A stretch of 46,017 nucleotides of DNA from positions 1 through 46,017 of the forward strand of contig JAGBIL010000004.1 in assembly GCA_017935025.1 (NCBI GenBank), written 5' to 3'. Positions 26,493 through 35,500 of this stretch are shown here, piece by piece; positions within the stretch are counted from its first letter, which is position 1, and each line of letters opens with the position of its first letter. Source of the stretch: Opitutales bacterium (GTDB lineage Bacteria; Verrucomicrobiota; Verrucomicrobiia; Opitutales; UBA953). Position numbers and translations under genes: made by a program. The notes under the pieces were generated by a model that saw nothing but the letters and a program-made list of their open reading frames with translations, was not told the origin of the DNA and did not search any database.

Positions 26493-27043
26493 AATCCGAG
26501 AAAGAAAAAATGCTCGCCGGAGAACTTTATTTCGCCTCCGATCCGGAGCTACGAAGCGAATTTCTCCGAGCGAAAAAACTCACGCGCGAGTTCAACGCAA
26601 CCACGGAAGAACAGACACGGGAACGCAACCGGATTTTGAGGGAACTTCTGGGAAGTTGCGGGGAGAAAATTTACATCGAACCGCCCTTTCGTTGCGATTA
26701 CGGAAAAAACATTTTCATCGGCGAGAATTTTTACGCGAACTACGACTGCATGATTATCGACGTTTGTCGGGTAAAAATCGGGAAAAACGTCCTGTTCGGT
26801 CCGCGAGTAAGCGTGTACACGGCAACACATCCACTCGACGCGAAAACGCGGGCAACAGGCGCAGAGTCGGGAAAAGAAATAGAAATCGGCGACGATGTTT
26901 GGATCGGCGGGAATACGGTTATTTTGCCCGGCGTTAAAATCGGCGCGGGAACGGTCATCGGTGCCGGAAGCGTCGTGACAAAAAATATTCCCGGCAACGT
27001 TGTCGCCGCCGGGAATCCCTGCCGAATTTTGCGTCGGCTGTAA
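26489..27043 (+). CDS. Hexapeptide-repeat sugar O-acetyltransferase (Maa/LacA-like)
   Basis: Transfers acetyl from acetyl-CoA to a sugar hydroxyl. It begins with the Maa-type N-terminal helix (EKEKMLAGELYFASDPELRSE), then YIEPPFRCDYGKNIFIGENFYANYDCMIIDV, the catalytic-His region TATHPLDAKTR (His near 111), and left-handed beta-helix repeats IEIGDDVWIGGNTVILPGVKIGAGTVIGAGSVVT. 184 residues, exactly the family size. It overlaps tcdA by 4 bases. Its stop abuts the dapA stop with no spacer. Confidence 0.93.
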   Translation: MKSEKEKMLAGELYFASDPELRSEFLRAKKLTREFNATTEEQTRERNRILRELLGSCGEKIYIEPPFRCDYGKNIFIGENFYANYDCMIIDVCRVKIGKNVLFGPRVSVYTATHPLDAKTRATGAESGKEIEIGDDVWIGGNTVILPGVKIGAGTVIGAGSVVTKNIPGNVVAAGNPCRILRRL

Positions 27044-27949
27044 TTACGCGTTTGCGTTTGAAAAATCGTCCATCGCGGCGGCGAGAATGCCTTTGTTTTC
27101 CGCAGACATTTCGACGAGCGGAAGGCGCACTTCCGGAGATTCGATGATACCCGAACGCGCCAACGCGAATTTCGCGGGAACGGGATTCGGTTCGATAAAG
27201 AATTTTTTGAAAAGATCCGCCATCGCGTTGTGAAGCGCCTGCGCTCCGGCGAGATCACCCGCTCGCATTTTCGCCACCATTTCCGTAACCTGCTTCGGAA
27301 GCCAGTTGGACGCGACGGAGATCACGCCCTTCGCGCCGAGGGAAATAAACGGAAGCGTAAGCGAATCGTCTCCGCTCGTGACGACGAAGTCGGAATCCAA
27401 CGAGCGAACGAGCTTGGAAACCTTGTCGCAAGAACCGCCGGCTTCTTTTACGCCCACGATATTCGGAAACGCCTTACGCAAGCGCACAACCGTTTCGACG
27501 GAAATTTCGATCCCGCAACGCCCGGGAATAGAATAAAGCATCACCGGTTTATCGGTCGCGCCCGCAATCTCCGCGTAGTGGCGATAAACGCCTTCCTGGT
27601 TCGGTTTGTTGTAATACGGAGCGACATGAAGAAACGCCTGCGCACCGAGCTTTTCCGCCTCACGCGTGAGCAAAACCGCCTCGTGCGTAGAGTTTGCGCC
27701 CGTTCCCGCAATGACGGGAACGCGCCCGTCGGCAAATTCGATGGTTTTCGCGATAACTTCGAGGTGTTCCTCATGCGTCAGCGTCGGCGATTCTCCGGAG
27801 GTCCCGACCGAGAGAATCCCGTCGATCCCGCCGGAAACCTGATATTCCACCAATTTTTTCAAATCGCCGTAATTGACCTCGCCGTTCTTCATCGGCGTGA
27901 TGAGCGCCGTCCACGCGCCCGCATAAATGGAAGAATTTGCCGTACTCAT
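27044..27949 (-). CDS. dapA: 4-hydroxy-tetrahydrodipicolinate synthase
   Basis: First committed step to meso-DAP and lysine. Motifs: ALITPMKNGEVNY near 12, LSVGTSGESPTLTHEEH near 45-61, VIAGTGANSTHEAV, YYNKPNQEGVYRHY near 138 (Tyr of the active-site triad), SIPGRCGIEI, VGVKEAGGSCDKV (Lys Schiff base near 167), and VTSGDDSL. 301 residues with ATG 27949; the frame extends upstream into foldback DNA and is rejected. Inside the gene two facing octamers (27701-27708 and 27715-27722) form an intragenic inverted repeat. Confidence 0.97.
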   Translation of the reverse strand: MSTANSSIYAGAWTALITPMKNGEVNYGDLKKLVEYQVSGGIDGILSVGTSGESPTLTHEEHLEVIAKTIEFADGRVPVIAGTGANSTHEAVLLTREAEKLGAQAFLHVAPYYNKPNQEGVYRHYAEIAGATDKPVMLYSIPGRCGIEISVETVVRLRKAFPNIVGVKEAGGSCDKVSKLVRSLDSDFVVTSGDDSLTLPFISLGAKGVISVASNWLPKQVTEMVAKMRAGDLAGAQALHNAMADLFKKFFIEPNPVPAKFALARSGIIESPEVRLPLVEMSAENKGILAAAMDDFSNANA

Positions 27950-28013
27950 AAATCCGCAACAGTCAAACGCCTTTTCTCCGAAAACGCAAAATTGAAATTT
28001 AGCGCACGTGTCA

Positions 28014-28094
28014 GATGAATAATGAGAAGAATGGGATGAATGAGAGAAACGGGAAAACACACATTCTTCTCTTTCTTCCCATTCCTCACATCAT
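28014..28094. repeat. Foldback element, GAATGGGA words
   Basis: The left arm (GATGAATAATGAGAAGAATG, then GGATGAATGAGAG) is an imperfect inverse of the right arm (ATTCTTCTCTTTCTTCCC, then ATTCCTCACATCAT). It lies between dapA and the metallopeptidase-like gene. Same architecture as the elements at 13411 and 32357 but with different words. Confidence 0.65.
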
Positions 28095-28152
28095 GCTTCG
28101 CTAAATTTCTGTTTATCGTTTTCGCGCAATCCGTTACAAAATAGCGCAACGT

Positions 28153-29259
28153 ATGAATATTTTCCGAAAATTGTTGCTGATCCTTTCTCTGATTGCGGCG
28201 GGAGCGCTTGTGTCCGCTCCCGCGTTTGCCGCGCCCAAGGGAAAATCCCGCAGCGCGGCGAAAACACTCATCGCCGACGATACGGAAAACGAACTCTACG
28301 AAGGCAAAGAAGACTTGCCCGGAGAAAATTTTTCGGCTCCGTGGCCGTCCGTCACACGCATTGCGGATATGCTTCCGGCGCGAACCGTGCAAGACGGTCC
28401 CGATGCGTGGATTTACGAAACACAGCATTTCCGCTTCACCTCCAACGCACCGATCGCGCTCGCCGCAATTAAGGAAATTGCCCGAATCTTCGAAGGAACG
28501 TACGCCGCCAACCTCGCGCTCCCGATCAACTCGCCGTGCAATCATTTTCAGGTTTGCGAAAACGGAAAGTACAACGCGTTTCTTTTTAAAACCTACGACG
28601 AATACCTTGCGGCGGGCGGAATAAAAGGCTCGGCGGGCGTTTACATCGGAAGCAGTGCCGGAATCTCCTCCGGCCGCGTGCTCGTTCCGTTCGGCTCGCT
28701 CGGTCTGGAAAAACGCGGGAACCGCTACGTCAAAGGCGGCAAGCGTATCGAAGCCCACACGCTCGCGCACGAAATCACCCACCACATGACCATCGGTTCG
28801 AACAGCTACCCGATTTGGTTCGCCGAAGGCATTGCCGAGTACGTCGGCCTCTCCTATGACGGAAACGGGCAGGTACGTTTCAGCGGGAACAAAACGCCGA
28901 TTTCCAAATTCGTTTCCGGATTCGGGGAAAAAGGTACGGGCGGACGAGCCATCGGCAAACAACCGAAGGTCGGCGTTTCTCTTCAGGAATTTCTCTCAAA
29001 CAACGACAACTTTATCGGGAACTCCGACGTTTCCGTCGGATACGGCGTGTCCGCACTTCTCGTGTACTATTTCTTTCACCTCGACGGCAAGCGTGATGCC
29101 GCACGCATCAAAAAATACCTCGCCGTCTTACAAAAAGGAGGCACGCTCGAGCAGGCGCACGAAGAACTGCTCGACGGAAGAACTTGGGCGCAACTGGAAA
29201 AAGAAATCTGCCGCCGCCTCAAATCCGTCATGAAAGTGGAACCGCACTTCGCGAACTAA
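28153..29259 (+). CDS. Secreted gluzincin-type metallopeptidase-like protein
   Basis: A 368-residue exported protein; signal peptide about 1-26 (ending AFAA). The zinc signature HEITHH lies near 206-211 and is followed about 12 residues later by WFAEGIAEYVG, the downstream Glu of gluzincins (MA clan, DUF1570-like). So zinc peptidase activity is likely. I see no exact family match, and the N-terminal third (about 30-120) is unassigned. Notably, no exact octamer copy lies in this gene, only three near copies. Neighbours give no hint of the substrate. Confidence 0.72.
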   Translation: MNIFRKLLLILSLIAAGALVSAPAFAAPKGKSRSAAKTLIADDTENELYEGKEDLPGENFSAPWPSVTRIADMLPARTVQDGPDAWIYETQHFRFTSNAPIALAAIKEIARIFEGTYAANLALPINSPCNHFQVCENGKYNAFLFKTYDEYLAAGGIKGSAGVYIGSSAGISSGRVLVPFGSLGLEKRGNRYVKGGKRIEAHTLAHEITHHMTIGSNSYPIWFAEGIAEYVGLSYDGNGQVRFSGNKTPISKFVSGFGEKGTGGRAIGKQPKVGVSLQEFLSNNDNFIGNSDVSVGYGVSALLVYYFFHLDGKRDAARIKKYLAVLQKGGTLEQAHEELLDGRTWAQLEKEICRRLKSVMKVEPHFAN

Positions 29260-29312
29260 ACCCGCGGGAACGCCGTAAATGTACGGGAACGGAGGCTTCC
29301 GCTAAAATTCAA

Positions 29313-29341
29313 TTTACCGTCGGCGGGAAAACCTTTTTAAT
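29313..29341 (+). promoter_or_regulatory. Candidate promoter of ybaB-recR
   Basis: TTTACC (29313-29318), 17 bases, TTTAAT (29336-29341), preceded by TTCAA. The start of ybaB lies 41 bases downstream. Confidence 0.4.
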
Positions 29342-29382
29342 CTCCCGAAAGTTTTAACAAAAAAAAATTACAGCAAAACATC

Positions 29383-29688
29383 ATGGCAGGCGTAGGCAAA
29401 CTCCTTAAACAGGCTCAAAAAATGCAAAAGAAAATCGAAGAGACCAATCAGGCGCTCTTCGACGAAAAAATCGAAGTCTCTTACGGCGGAGGCGCCGTCA
29501 AACTTACGCTGAACGGACACAGCGAGGTCAAATCCGTCGAGCTCGATGCCGAATTTTTGAAAGAAGACAAAAAAACGATTGAAGACGCTCTCCTCGCCGC
29601 CATCACCGAAGGCATTGCGAAGGCGAAAACCGTCCATCAGGAAAGAATGCAGGCGGCAACGGCGGGCTTCACGCTCGGCGCCGCTTAA
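29383..29688 (+). CDS. YbaB/EbfC family nucleoid-associated protein
   Basis: A small DNA-binding dimer that in other species sits next to recR and dnaX. GVGKLLKQAQKMQKKIEETNQ at the start, then VSYGGGAVKLTLNGHSEVKSVELD, and EDALLAAITEGIAKAK. 101 residues, typical. It precedes recR by 35 bases, the classic ybaB-recR pair. Confidence 0.93.
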   Translation: MAGVGKLLKQAQKMQKKIEETNQALFDEKIEVSYGGGAVKLTLNGHSEVKSVELDAEFLKEDKKTIEDALLAAITEGIAKAKTVHQERMQAATAGFTLGAA

Positions 29689-29723
29689 TCGCAAAAATTA
29701 CCGCAAACGCGTTCCCGCAAAAG

Positions 29724-30320
29724 ATGTCCGCGTTTGATGCCGCTCGCGACGCCCTGAAAAAACTTCCGGGCGTCGGTTATCGTTCTGCGGAGCGTATGGC
29801 GCTTCACCTGCTCGTTGAGCATCCCGAGGATTTGCCCCGGCTACTCAGCACGCTCGCTCAAGCCGCCGAGTGCATTTCCCGTTGCTCCCTCTGCGGAAAT
29901 ATCGCGGAAGGCAATTCCGTTTGCCCGATTTGCGGGGACGAACGGCGGGAACGCGCGCGCGTTTGCGTTGTCGAACACGTTCCCGACCTCATGGCAATCG
30001 AACGCACGGGAACGTTTCGCGGACGTTTTCACGTTTTGCACGGTCGGCTTTCCCCGATTCGCGGCATCGGACCGGAAAGCCTGAATTTCCCGTCTCTGGA
30101 AAAACGCCTCGCCGAAGGCGAAATTGAAGAACTTATCCTCGCTCTTTCCAACGACATCGAAGGCGAAGCAACCTGCCACTACATTCGGGAGGAATTCGGC
30201 GCACGCTTCCCCGGCGTAAAGATTACACGCATCGGCTTCGGACTGCCGAGCGGCGGCGCACTCAACTTCGCCGATCCCGCAACGCTTCGCTCCGCTCTCG
30301 AATCCCGCCGCGATTTTTAA
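29724..30320 (+). CDS. recR: Recombination mediator RecR
   Basis: Works with RecF/RecO in gap repair and in loading RecA. Helix-hairpin-helix KKLPGVGYRSAERMALHLL near 12-30, the four-Cys zinc finger CSLCGNIAEGNSVCPIC near 54-70, then the Toprim domain with VVEHVPDLMAIERTG and VLHGRLSPIRGIGPE. 198 residues, normal. Four exact octamer copies lie in or just before the gene (29704-30015). Confidence 0.97.
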   Translation: MSAFDAARDALKKLPGVGYRSAERMALHLLVEHPEDLPRLLSTLAQAAECISRCSLCGNIAEGNSVCPICGDERRERARVCVVEHVPDLMAIERTGTFRGRFHVLHGRLSPIRGIGPESLNFPSLEKRLAEGEIEELILALSNDIEGEATCHYIREEFGARFPGVKITRIGFGLPSGGALNFADPATLRSALESRRDF

Positions 30321-30523
30321 AACCCTTTCCCGCGAATTTGTTTTTCAACGCAGAGAACGCAAAGATTTTTAAGAGCAAAAACAATAAAAGCTCTCTGAAT
30401 CGGACTCCGGCCGCTTCCACGGAACGTGCGACGTTTTTTGAACCACGGAATGCATGGAAATACACGGATTTTTTTTTGTTTAACCGCAAAGGCTCAAAGT
30501 GAAAGGAAGTTTCTCCCAAAGGA

Positions 30524-30550
30524 GGACAGCCGTCCCGGCTGTCCTTTTTT
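30524..30550 (+). terminator. Strong hairpin GGACAGCCG-TCC-CGGCTGTCC with T-run
   Basis: A perfect 9-bp stem (30524-30532 with 30536-30544) followed by T6. It lies 200 bases after recR. A variant is at 7103-7127, so it may be part of a mobile or repeated element as well as a terminator. Confidence 0.75.
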
Positions 30551-30561
30551 CTTTTTTAGGA

Positions 30562-30728
30562 AACTCAAAGCCTCGGAGAGGCGTTATGCTCTAAAACCCA
30601 CCGACGGACTTTAACTCAAAGCCTCGAAGAGTCGTTATGCTCTAAAACCCACCGACGGACTTTAAGAAAGCGTTTTAACTCAAAGCCTCGGAGAGGCGTT
30701 ATGTTCTAAAACCCTGCGCGTGAGCGTA
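30562..30728. repeat. Three direct repeats of about 51 bases
   Basis: Units start at 30562, 30613 and 30677 with AACTCAAAGCCTCGGAGAGG (second copy GAAGAGTC variant), continue GTTATGCTCTAAAACCC, and units 1-2 end ACCGACGGACTTTAA. A 13-base insert lies before unit 3, which ends instead in a CCTGCGC-GTGA-GCGTAGG hairpin. Each unit carries a GCCTC...GAGGC mini-hairpin. Confidence 0.85.
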
Positions 30729-30889
30729 GGGGTAAGAAACAAAAAAAAAACGAGCCTTGAAAAGGCGAAACAAAGCCGAGCGATGCGCGGAGACTCGCTT
30801 GCCCCGGGATGGGCGAACTTTCGCGGAAACGCTATTTCGTTCCCGCAACGATGAAGGTCAGGAGACCTTCACTCCCATAAAAAAGAAAA

Positions 30890-30919
30890 CGTTCCCGTGA
30901 GGAAGTCCCCACGGGAACG
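30890..30919 (-). terminator. Terminator of second PEP-CTERM gene, two facing octamers
   Basis: CGTTCCCGTG (30890-30899) pairs with CACGGGAACG (30910-30919), loop 10 bases. On the minus strand TTTTCTTTTTTATG follows. The loop sequence GGGGACTTCCTC is close to that of the terminator at 6194-6228 (GGGGATTTTCCTC). Confidence 0.85.
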
Positions 30920-30948
30920 CGAGTGTTAGGTTAAGCAGCAGAAAAAAT

Positions 30949-31650
30949 TTATTTACGGCGGCGACGCGACGCTACAAGCGCCAAACCTCCCAAACCCGCA
31001 AGCAAGCCAAACGCGGACGGCTCGGGGATTGCCGAGATGGATAAAGATTTTGCATTAATACTCGTTACGACAGAATCGAAAACCCATGCTCCTGTGACAA
31101 TGCTTTGATCAAAAACCACTTTATCAAAAGCTGCCGTGCCCCCCTTTAAATTAGTCGCCCATGTTCCACCAAGCGTTGTTGTTCTTCCGTCATTGTATTT
31201 AACAGAAAAAACAGCAGTTGTCCCTGTCCCATAGCTATAACTCAATGTGGCAGAAGCATCCGTAGCATTTTCCCAAAAAGAAGTAGATTCAAATCCGGAG
31301 TCAAGTCCCAACCTATATGCGCCGCCTTGATTCCACGTTCCATAAAGACCTGATGTCCTGATAACATTGCCGGACGATGAATAATTCGTCTGCAATCCAA
31401 TATCGTTTGCATCACTGTCCGTAAAATCAACCAAGGTGTGTTTCGAAAGGCTAGTTCCCGCCAGCATTACACCTTTCAATGCGTCAATATCCAACGTTAC
31501 GACTGTCGTAATACTTGAGTATGTTGAATCGAATGTTATAGAGGTCCCGCCAGTCTGTACATACTTCGCATCAGAGAGCGAGAGCGTCGCTGCATTTCCG
31601 AGAAGCGTTCCCGCAGCGAAAAGAAAAGAAGTTATAATGTGTTTTTTCAT
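30949..31650 (-). CDS. PEP-CTERM sorting domain protein
   Basis: A 233-residue exported protein. Signal peptide MKKHIITSFLFAAGTLLGNA. The body is Ser/Thr/Gly-rich with beta character and no enzyme motif. The tail is IPEPSAFGLLAGLGGLALVA followed by SRRRRK, a clear PEP-CTERM signal. Base use is more AT-rich than in neighbouring genes, and only one exact octamer copy lies within it. Function unknown; surface or exopolysaccharide association is inferred from the tail. Confidence 0.9.
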   Translation of the reverse strand: MKKHIITSFLFAAGTLLGNAATLSLSDAKYVQTGGTSITFDSTYSSITTVVTLDIDALKGVMLAGTSLSKHTLVDFTDSDANDIGLQTNYSSSGNVIRTSGLYGTWNQGGAYRLGLDSGFESTSFWENATDASATLSYSYGTGTTAVFSVKYNDGRTTTLGGTWATNLKGGTAAFDKVVFDQSIVTGAWVFDSVVTSINAKSLSISAIPEPSAFGLLAGLGGLALVASRRRRK

Positions 31651-31750
31651 GGGGTTTAATTAGTAGTGATATTTTAGATGTTCCGAGCCCGGAAAGATTT
31701 TCTTTCCGAAGGAGACTCGAAACACATCAGGTATTTTCCGTCACAAATTC

Positions 31751-31765
31751 CTACTTGTCAAGTAG
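31751..31765. promoter_or_regulatory. Palindrome CTACTTG-T-CAAGTAG
   Basis: A perfect 7+1+7 inverted repeat about 60 bases upstream of the biotin-synthase-derived gene and 100 bases upstream of the divergent PEP-CTERM gene. It could be an operator for either gene. No known regulator is recognised. Confidence 0.35.
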
Positions 31766-31825
31766 TCTTTGTTCGGGAAATTTTCGTTTTCCAGATTTCG
31801 CATTTCGTATTATTGTCGGAAAACT

Positions 31826-32350
31826 ATGATTTACTACCTTGAAGATGTCCGCAAAGTTTACGCTAATCCGCTCCCGACGCTGATTTATTTTGCACAGGAA
31901 ATTCACCAGCAATCGCAGGTTTCCGATGCGATTCAAGTGGAAGCGTGGGATCATCCGGAAACGGTGGCAACGGTGGTAATTGAATCAAACGACGCGACGG
32001 AAAAATGCTTGGAGCAGCTTGTGGCGCTGGCGAACGCAGAGGAGCATCCTGATGTCGTCGAAATTGACGCGGGAACGCCGTCGATCGGTGTTTTCGAGTT
32101 TGTGCGCGTAGTTGCCGTGGCACGAATTTTGTTGCCGAAAACGCTGATTCGCCTTTCGGCAAATTGCGCGGCGATGTCTGCGGGAGCGTTGGCGCTGTGT
32201 GTGTCGGCGGGAGCGAACTCGGCATTTTTCGCGGGAACGATACCGGAAGCGTTGAGCCTGCGTCCGCTCGACGTAAAAGAACACCACCGCAAAGTTCACG
32301 GCTGCAAGGGCGACGGCTCCTGCGGGCACTGCACCTGCGGCAAGCATTAG
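31826..32350 (+). CDS. Biotin-synthase-derived protein lacking the radical-SAM core (BATS domain)
   Basis: A 174-residue protein. Its first 30 residues (YLEDVRKVYANPLPTLIYFA...) match the N-terminal helix region of BioB, and residues about 95-150 (VRVVAVARILLPKTLIRLSA and SAGANSAFFAG) match its C-terminal BATS region. The middle of BioB, with the CxxxCxxC cluster and barrel, is missing. The tail is Cys/His-rich (HGCKGDGSCGHCTCGKH), a possible metal site. It could be a decayed gene, but the intact frame and the new tail suggest a functional small protein. I know of no function. Start ATG 31826 follows an A-rich leader. Confidence 0.7.
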   Translation: MIYYLEDVRKVYANPLPTLIYFAQEIHQQSQVSDAIQVEAWDHPETVATVVIESNDATEKCLEQLVALANAEEHPDVVEIDAGTPSIGVFEFVRVVAVARILLPKTLIRLSANCAAMSAGALALCVSAGANSAFFAGTIPEALSLRPLDVKEHHRKVHGCKGDGSCGHCTCGKH

Positions 32351-32356
32351 GATTCG

Positions 32357-32480
32357 GGGTGACAGGTGAATTGAGACAGGTAACAGGTTAATACCGTTGT
32401 TTTTGGCTTCGGCAAAAACCTTAGCACGACACCTCTCACCTGTTACGTGTAACCCGTCACCGGACGACCTTTCACCCGGT
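32357..32480. repeat. Foldback element, ACAGGTGA words with GTGCTAAGG core
   Basis: Left words GTGACAGGTGAATT, GACAGGTAACAGG; right words CTCACCTGTTACG, GTAACCCGTCACCGG, inverted. On the minus strand the centre reads GTGCTAAGGTTTTTGC-CGAAGCC-AAAAAC, the same core as at 13445-13475. Located between the BATS gene and dnaE. Confidence 0.75.
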
Positions 32481-32535
32481 AGCACCGAAACTTTCAACGT
32501 CCCTTCGTTTTAACCCCAAAAAAATTTCCCGAAAA

Positions 32536-35500
32536 ATGTCCGACACCCAACAAGCCGCGCCCGCAGAAACGCCGTTTAGCGATTTCGTACACCTGCACGT
32601 CCACTCGCAATTCTCGCTATTGGACGGCGCGACGAATATCAAAAAACTGGCGGCGAAAGCAAAAGAAGACGGCATGGCAGCGGTTGCACTGACCGACCAC
32701 GGGAATATGTTCGGGATAAAACTTTTTTACGATACCTGCCGCAAAGCAAAGATTAAGCCGATTCTCGGTTGCGAAGCCTACGTCGCGCGGCGAACGCGTT
32801 TTGACAAAGGGAAAAACATTCCCGCGGGAATGAACGAAAAAATCGACCGCTCGGGCAACCACCTCATTTTGCTCGCGAAAAACCGCACCGGCTACAGCAA
32901 TCTCGTGCGCCTGATTTCTCTCGGCTGGACGGAAGGCAATTACTATCGCCCGCGTATCGACAAAGAAATCTTGGAAAAATATCACGAAGGGCTGATCGTC
33001 TGCTCCGCGTGTATCGCGGGGGAAATTCCCTCGAAAATCCTCGCCGGGGACGAAGCGGGAGCGGAAGCGGCGGCGCGTTGGTTCCAAGGCGTTTTCGGCG
33101 ACGATTTTTACCTCGAAGTCATGCGCCATCCGAACAATGTTTCGGACGACACACGCGACGTCTACGAACGCCAGCTCCGCGCGGAAAAAGGAATTTTTAA
33201 AATCGCGGAAAAACTCGGAATCAAGGTGGTCGCGACCAACGACGTTCACTTTCTGAACGAAAAAGACGCGGATGCGCACGACATTTTGCTCTGCCTCAAC
33301 TCCGGAAAAAAGGTGGCGGACGAAAACCGCCTGCGCTACACGCGCCAGGAATGGTTCAAAACAACAGCGGAAATGAAGGCACTTTTCCACGACCATCCGG
33401 AAACGTTGCTGAACACGTTGGAAGTCGCCAACAAGATCGAAGAATACAATCTCGATTCTCCGCCGATTATGCCGGTGTTCCCGATTCCGGAAAGTTTCGG
33501 CACGGAAGCCGAGTTGCGGGAACGACTGAGCGAAGACGAATTGCGCGCCGAGTTCGGCGACCGCTACGAAAAACTCGGCGGAGCGGAAAAAGTTTACCGC
33601 ATCCGCTTTGAGTACGATTACCTGCGCCACCTCACGATGCAGGGCGCACAGCGCCGCTGGGACGGCAACATTCCCGAAGACGCGCAGGAACGCATCGATT
33701 TCGAGCTCTCGACGATTAAAACGATGGGCTTTCCGGGCTACTTCCTTATCGTGCAGGACTTTATCGCCGCTGCGCGCGAGATGGGGGTGCTCGTCGGGCC
33801 CGGACGCGGGAGCGCCGCCGGCAGTGTCGTTGCCTACTGCCTCGGCATCACGGGAATTAACCCGATGAAATACGATTTGCTGTTCGAGCGCTTTTTGAAT
33901 CCTGACCGTATTTCGATGCCGGATATTGATATCGACTTCGACGACGAAGGACGCGGAAAGGTTCTCGAATGGGTTTCGCAAAAATACGGGCAGGACCACG
34001 TCGCGCACATCGTTACGTTCGGCAGTATGGCTCCGCGCATGGCGATTAAGGATGTCGCACGCGTGCTTGATTTGCCGCTTGCAGAGGCCAACCGCCTCGC
34101 AAAACTCGTTCCCGCGAAACCGAAAATCACGATGAATGCGGCAATGGCAGAAAGCCCGCAGTTGCGCGAAGAACGCAATTCCAACGACAAACTCATCGTA
34201 AGTACGCTCAATTTCGCGGAAGCGCTCGACGGCTCCATTCGCCAAACCGGAGTTCACGCCTGCGGCACGCTTATTTCCCGCGACCCGCTGATCGAAACGA
34301 TTCCCGTCATGCCTACGCCTGACGACAACCTGCTCACCACGCAGTACGACGGGCATTTTGTCGAACCGATCGGCTTGCTTAAAATGGACTTTCTCGGGCT
34401 GAAAACGCTCACAATTCTGAAAAACTGCCTCGCCAACGTCAAAGCGGCAAAAGGCATTGAGTTCGACATCAACGCGATCCCGCTCGATGACCAGGAATCC
34501 TTCGGCGTTTTCGCGCGCGGCGAAACAACGGGGCTTTTCCAGTTTGAATCCGGCGGGATGAAAAAATATTTGCGCCTGTTCAAGCCTAACCGCTTTGAAG
34601 ACCTCGTCGCGATGAACGCATTGTATCGCCCGGGCCCGATGGAATACATACCGCAATTTATCCGGCGCAAGCACGGGGACGACCGCATCGTTTACGATCA
34701 TCCGCTGATGGAGCGTTATCTCAAGGATACTTACGGAATCACGGTTTATCAGGAACAGGTCATGTTGCTTTCCCGTGAGCTGGGACAGTTTACGCGCGGC
34801 GAGTCCGACGTGCTTCGCAAAGCGATGGGGAAGAAACAGCTCGACACGATGGCAAAGCTCCAAGAAAAGTTCCATCGCGGGTGCCTCGAAAATCCGCGCT
34901 TCATGGAACCGCTCAAAGGCAACCAAAAACGCGCCGAAGAACTCATCGAAAAAATTTGGAAAGACTGGACGGCATTTGCCGAGTACGCTTTCAACAAATC
35001 GCACTCCGTCTGCTACGCTTACATCGCCTACCAAACCGGCTACCTCAAGGCACATTATCCCGTCGAATACATGGCGGCTGTCCTCGACTCCGAAATGAGC
35101 AATCCGGAAAAGATGCTCGGCGTTATCGCCGAATGCGAAAGCATGGGCATCCGCGTGCTCGGCCCGAACGTCAACACGTCCAACGTGTTTTTCACGCCCG
35201 ACCCCGCGAACAACGCCATCCACTTCGGCTTCCGTGCACTCAAAGGCTTGGGCGAAAAAGTTGCGCAGGCAATTATCGACGAGCGTTCTACAAGAAAGTA
35301 TTCAGGTTTTCCCGATTTTATGAAACGCCTCTGCACCAAGCGCGTTATCGTAAAAAACGAAGAGACCGGAGAAACTAAAGAAACCAATTTAAACATCGGG
35401 CGGAGCCTCGACACACTCATCTTTACCGGAGGATTCGACGATTGCGAAAATTATTACGACCGCAACCACATTCAAGCCTCGCTCAATGCCGTGCGCGAAT

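Larger units (their letters stand above)
30321..30889. repeat. Gene-free repeat and hairpin region
   Basis: More than 560 bases with no supportable gene. In order: AACGCAGAGAACGCAAAGA (30346-30364), CCACGGAATGCATGGAAATA (30443-30462), a strong hairpin with T-run (30524-30550), three direct repeats (30562-30728), GCCTT-GAA-AAGGC (about 30753-30765), one octamer (30838-30845), and GAAGGTC-AGGA-GACCTTC (30853-30870). Confidence 0.75.

Noticed and set aside
30562-30728. Possible CRISPR array
   Set aside because: Only three units, period 51 then 64, no unique spacers between short conserved repeats, no cas genes.
32617-35223. 868-codon open frame opposite dnaE
   Set aside because: Mirror of dnaE codon use; composition is biased and there are no domains.
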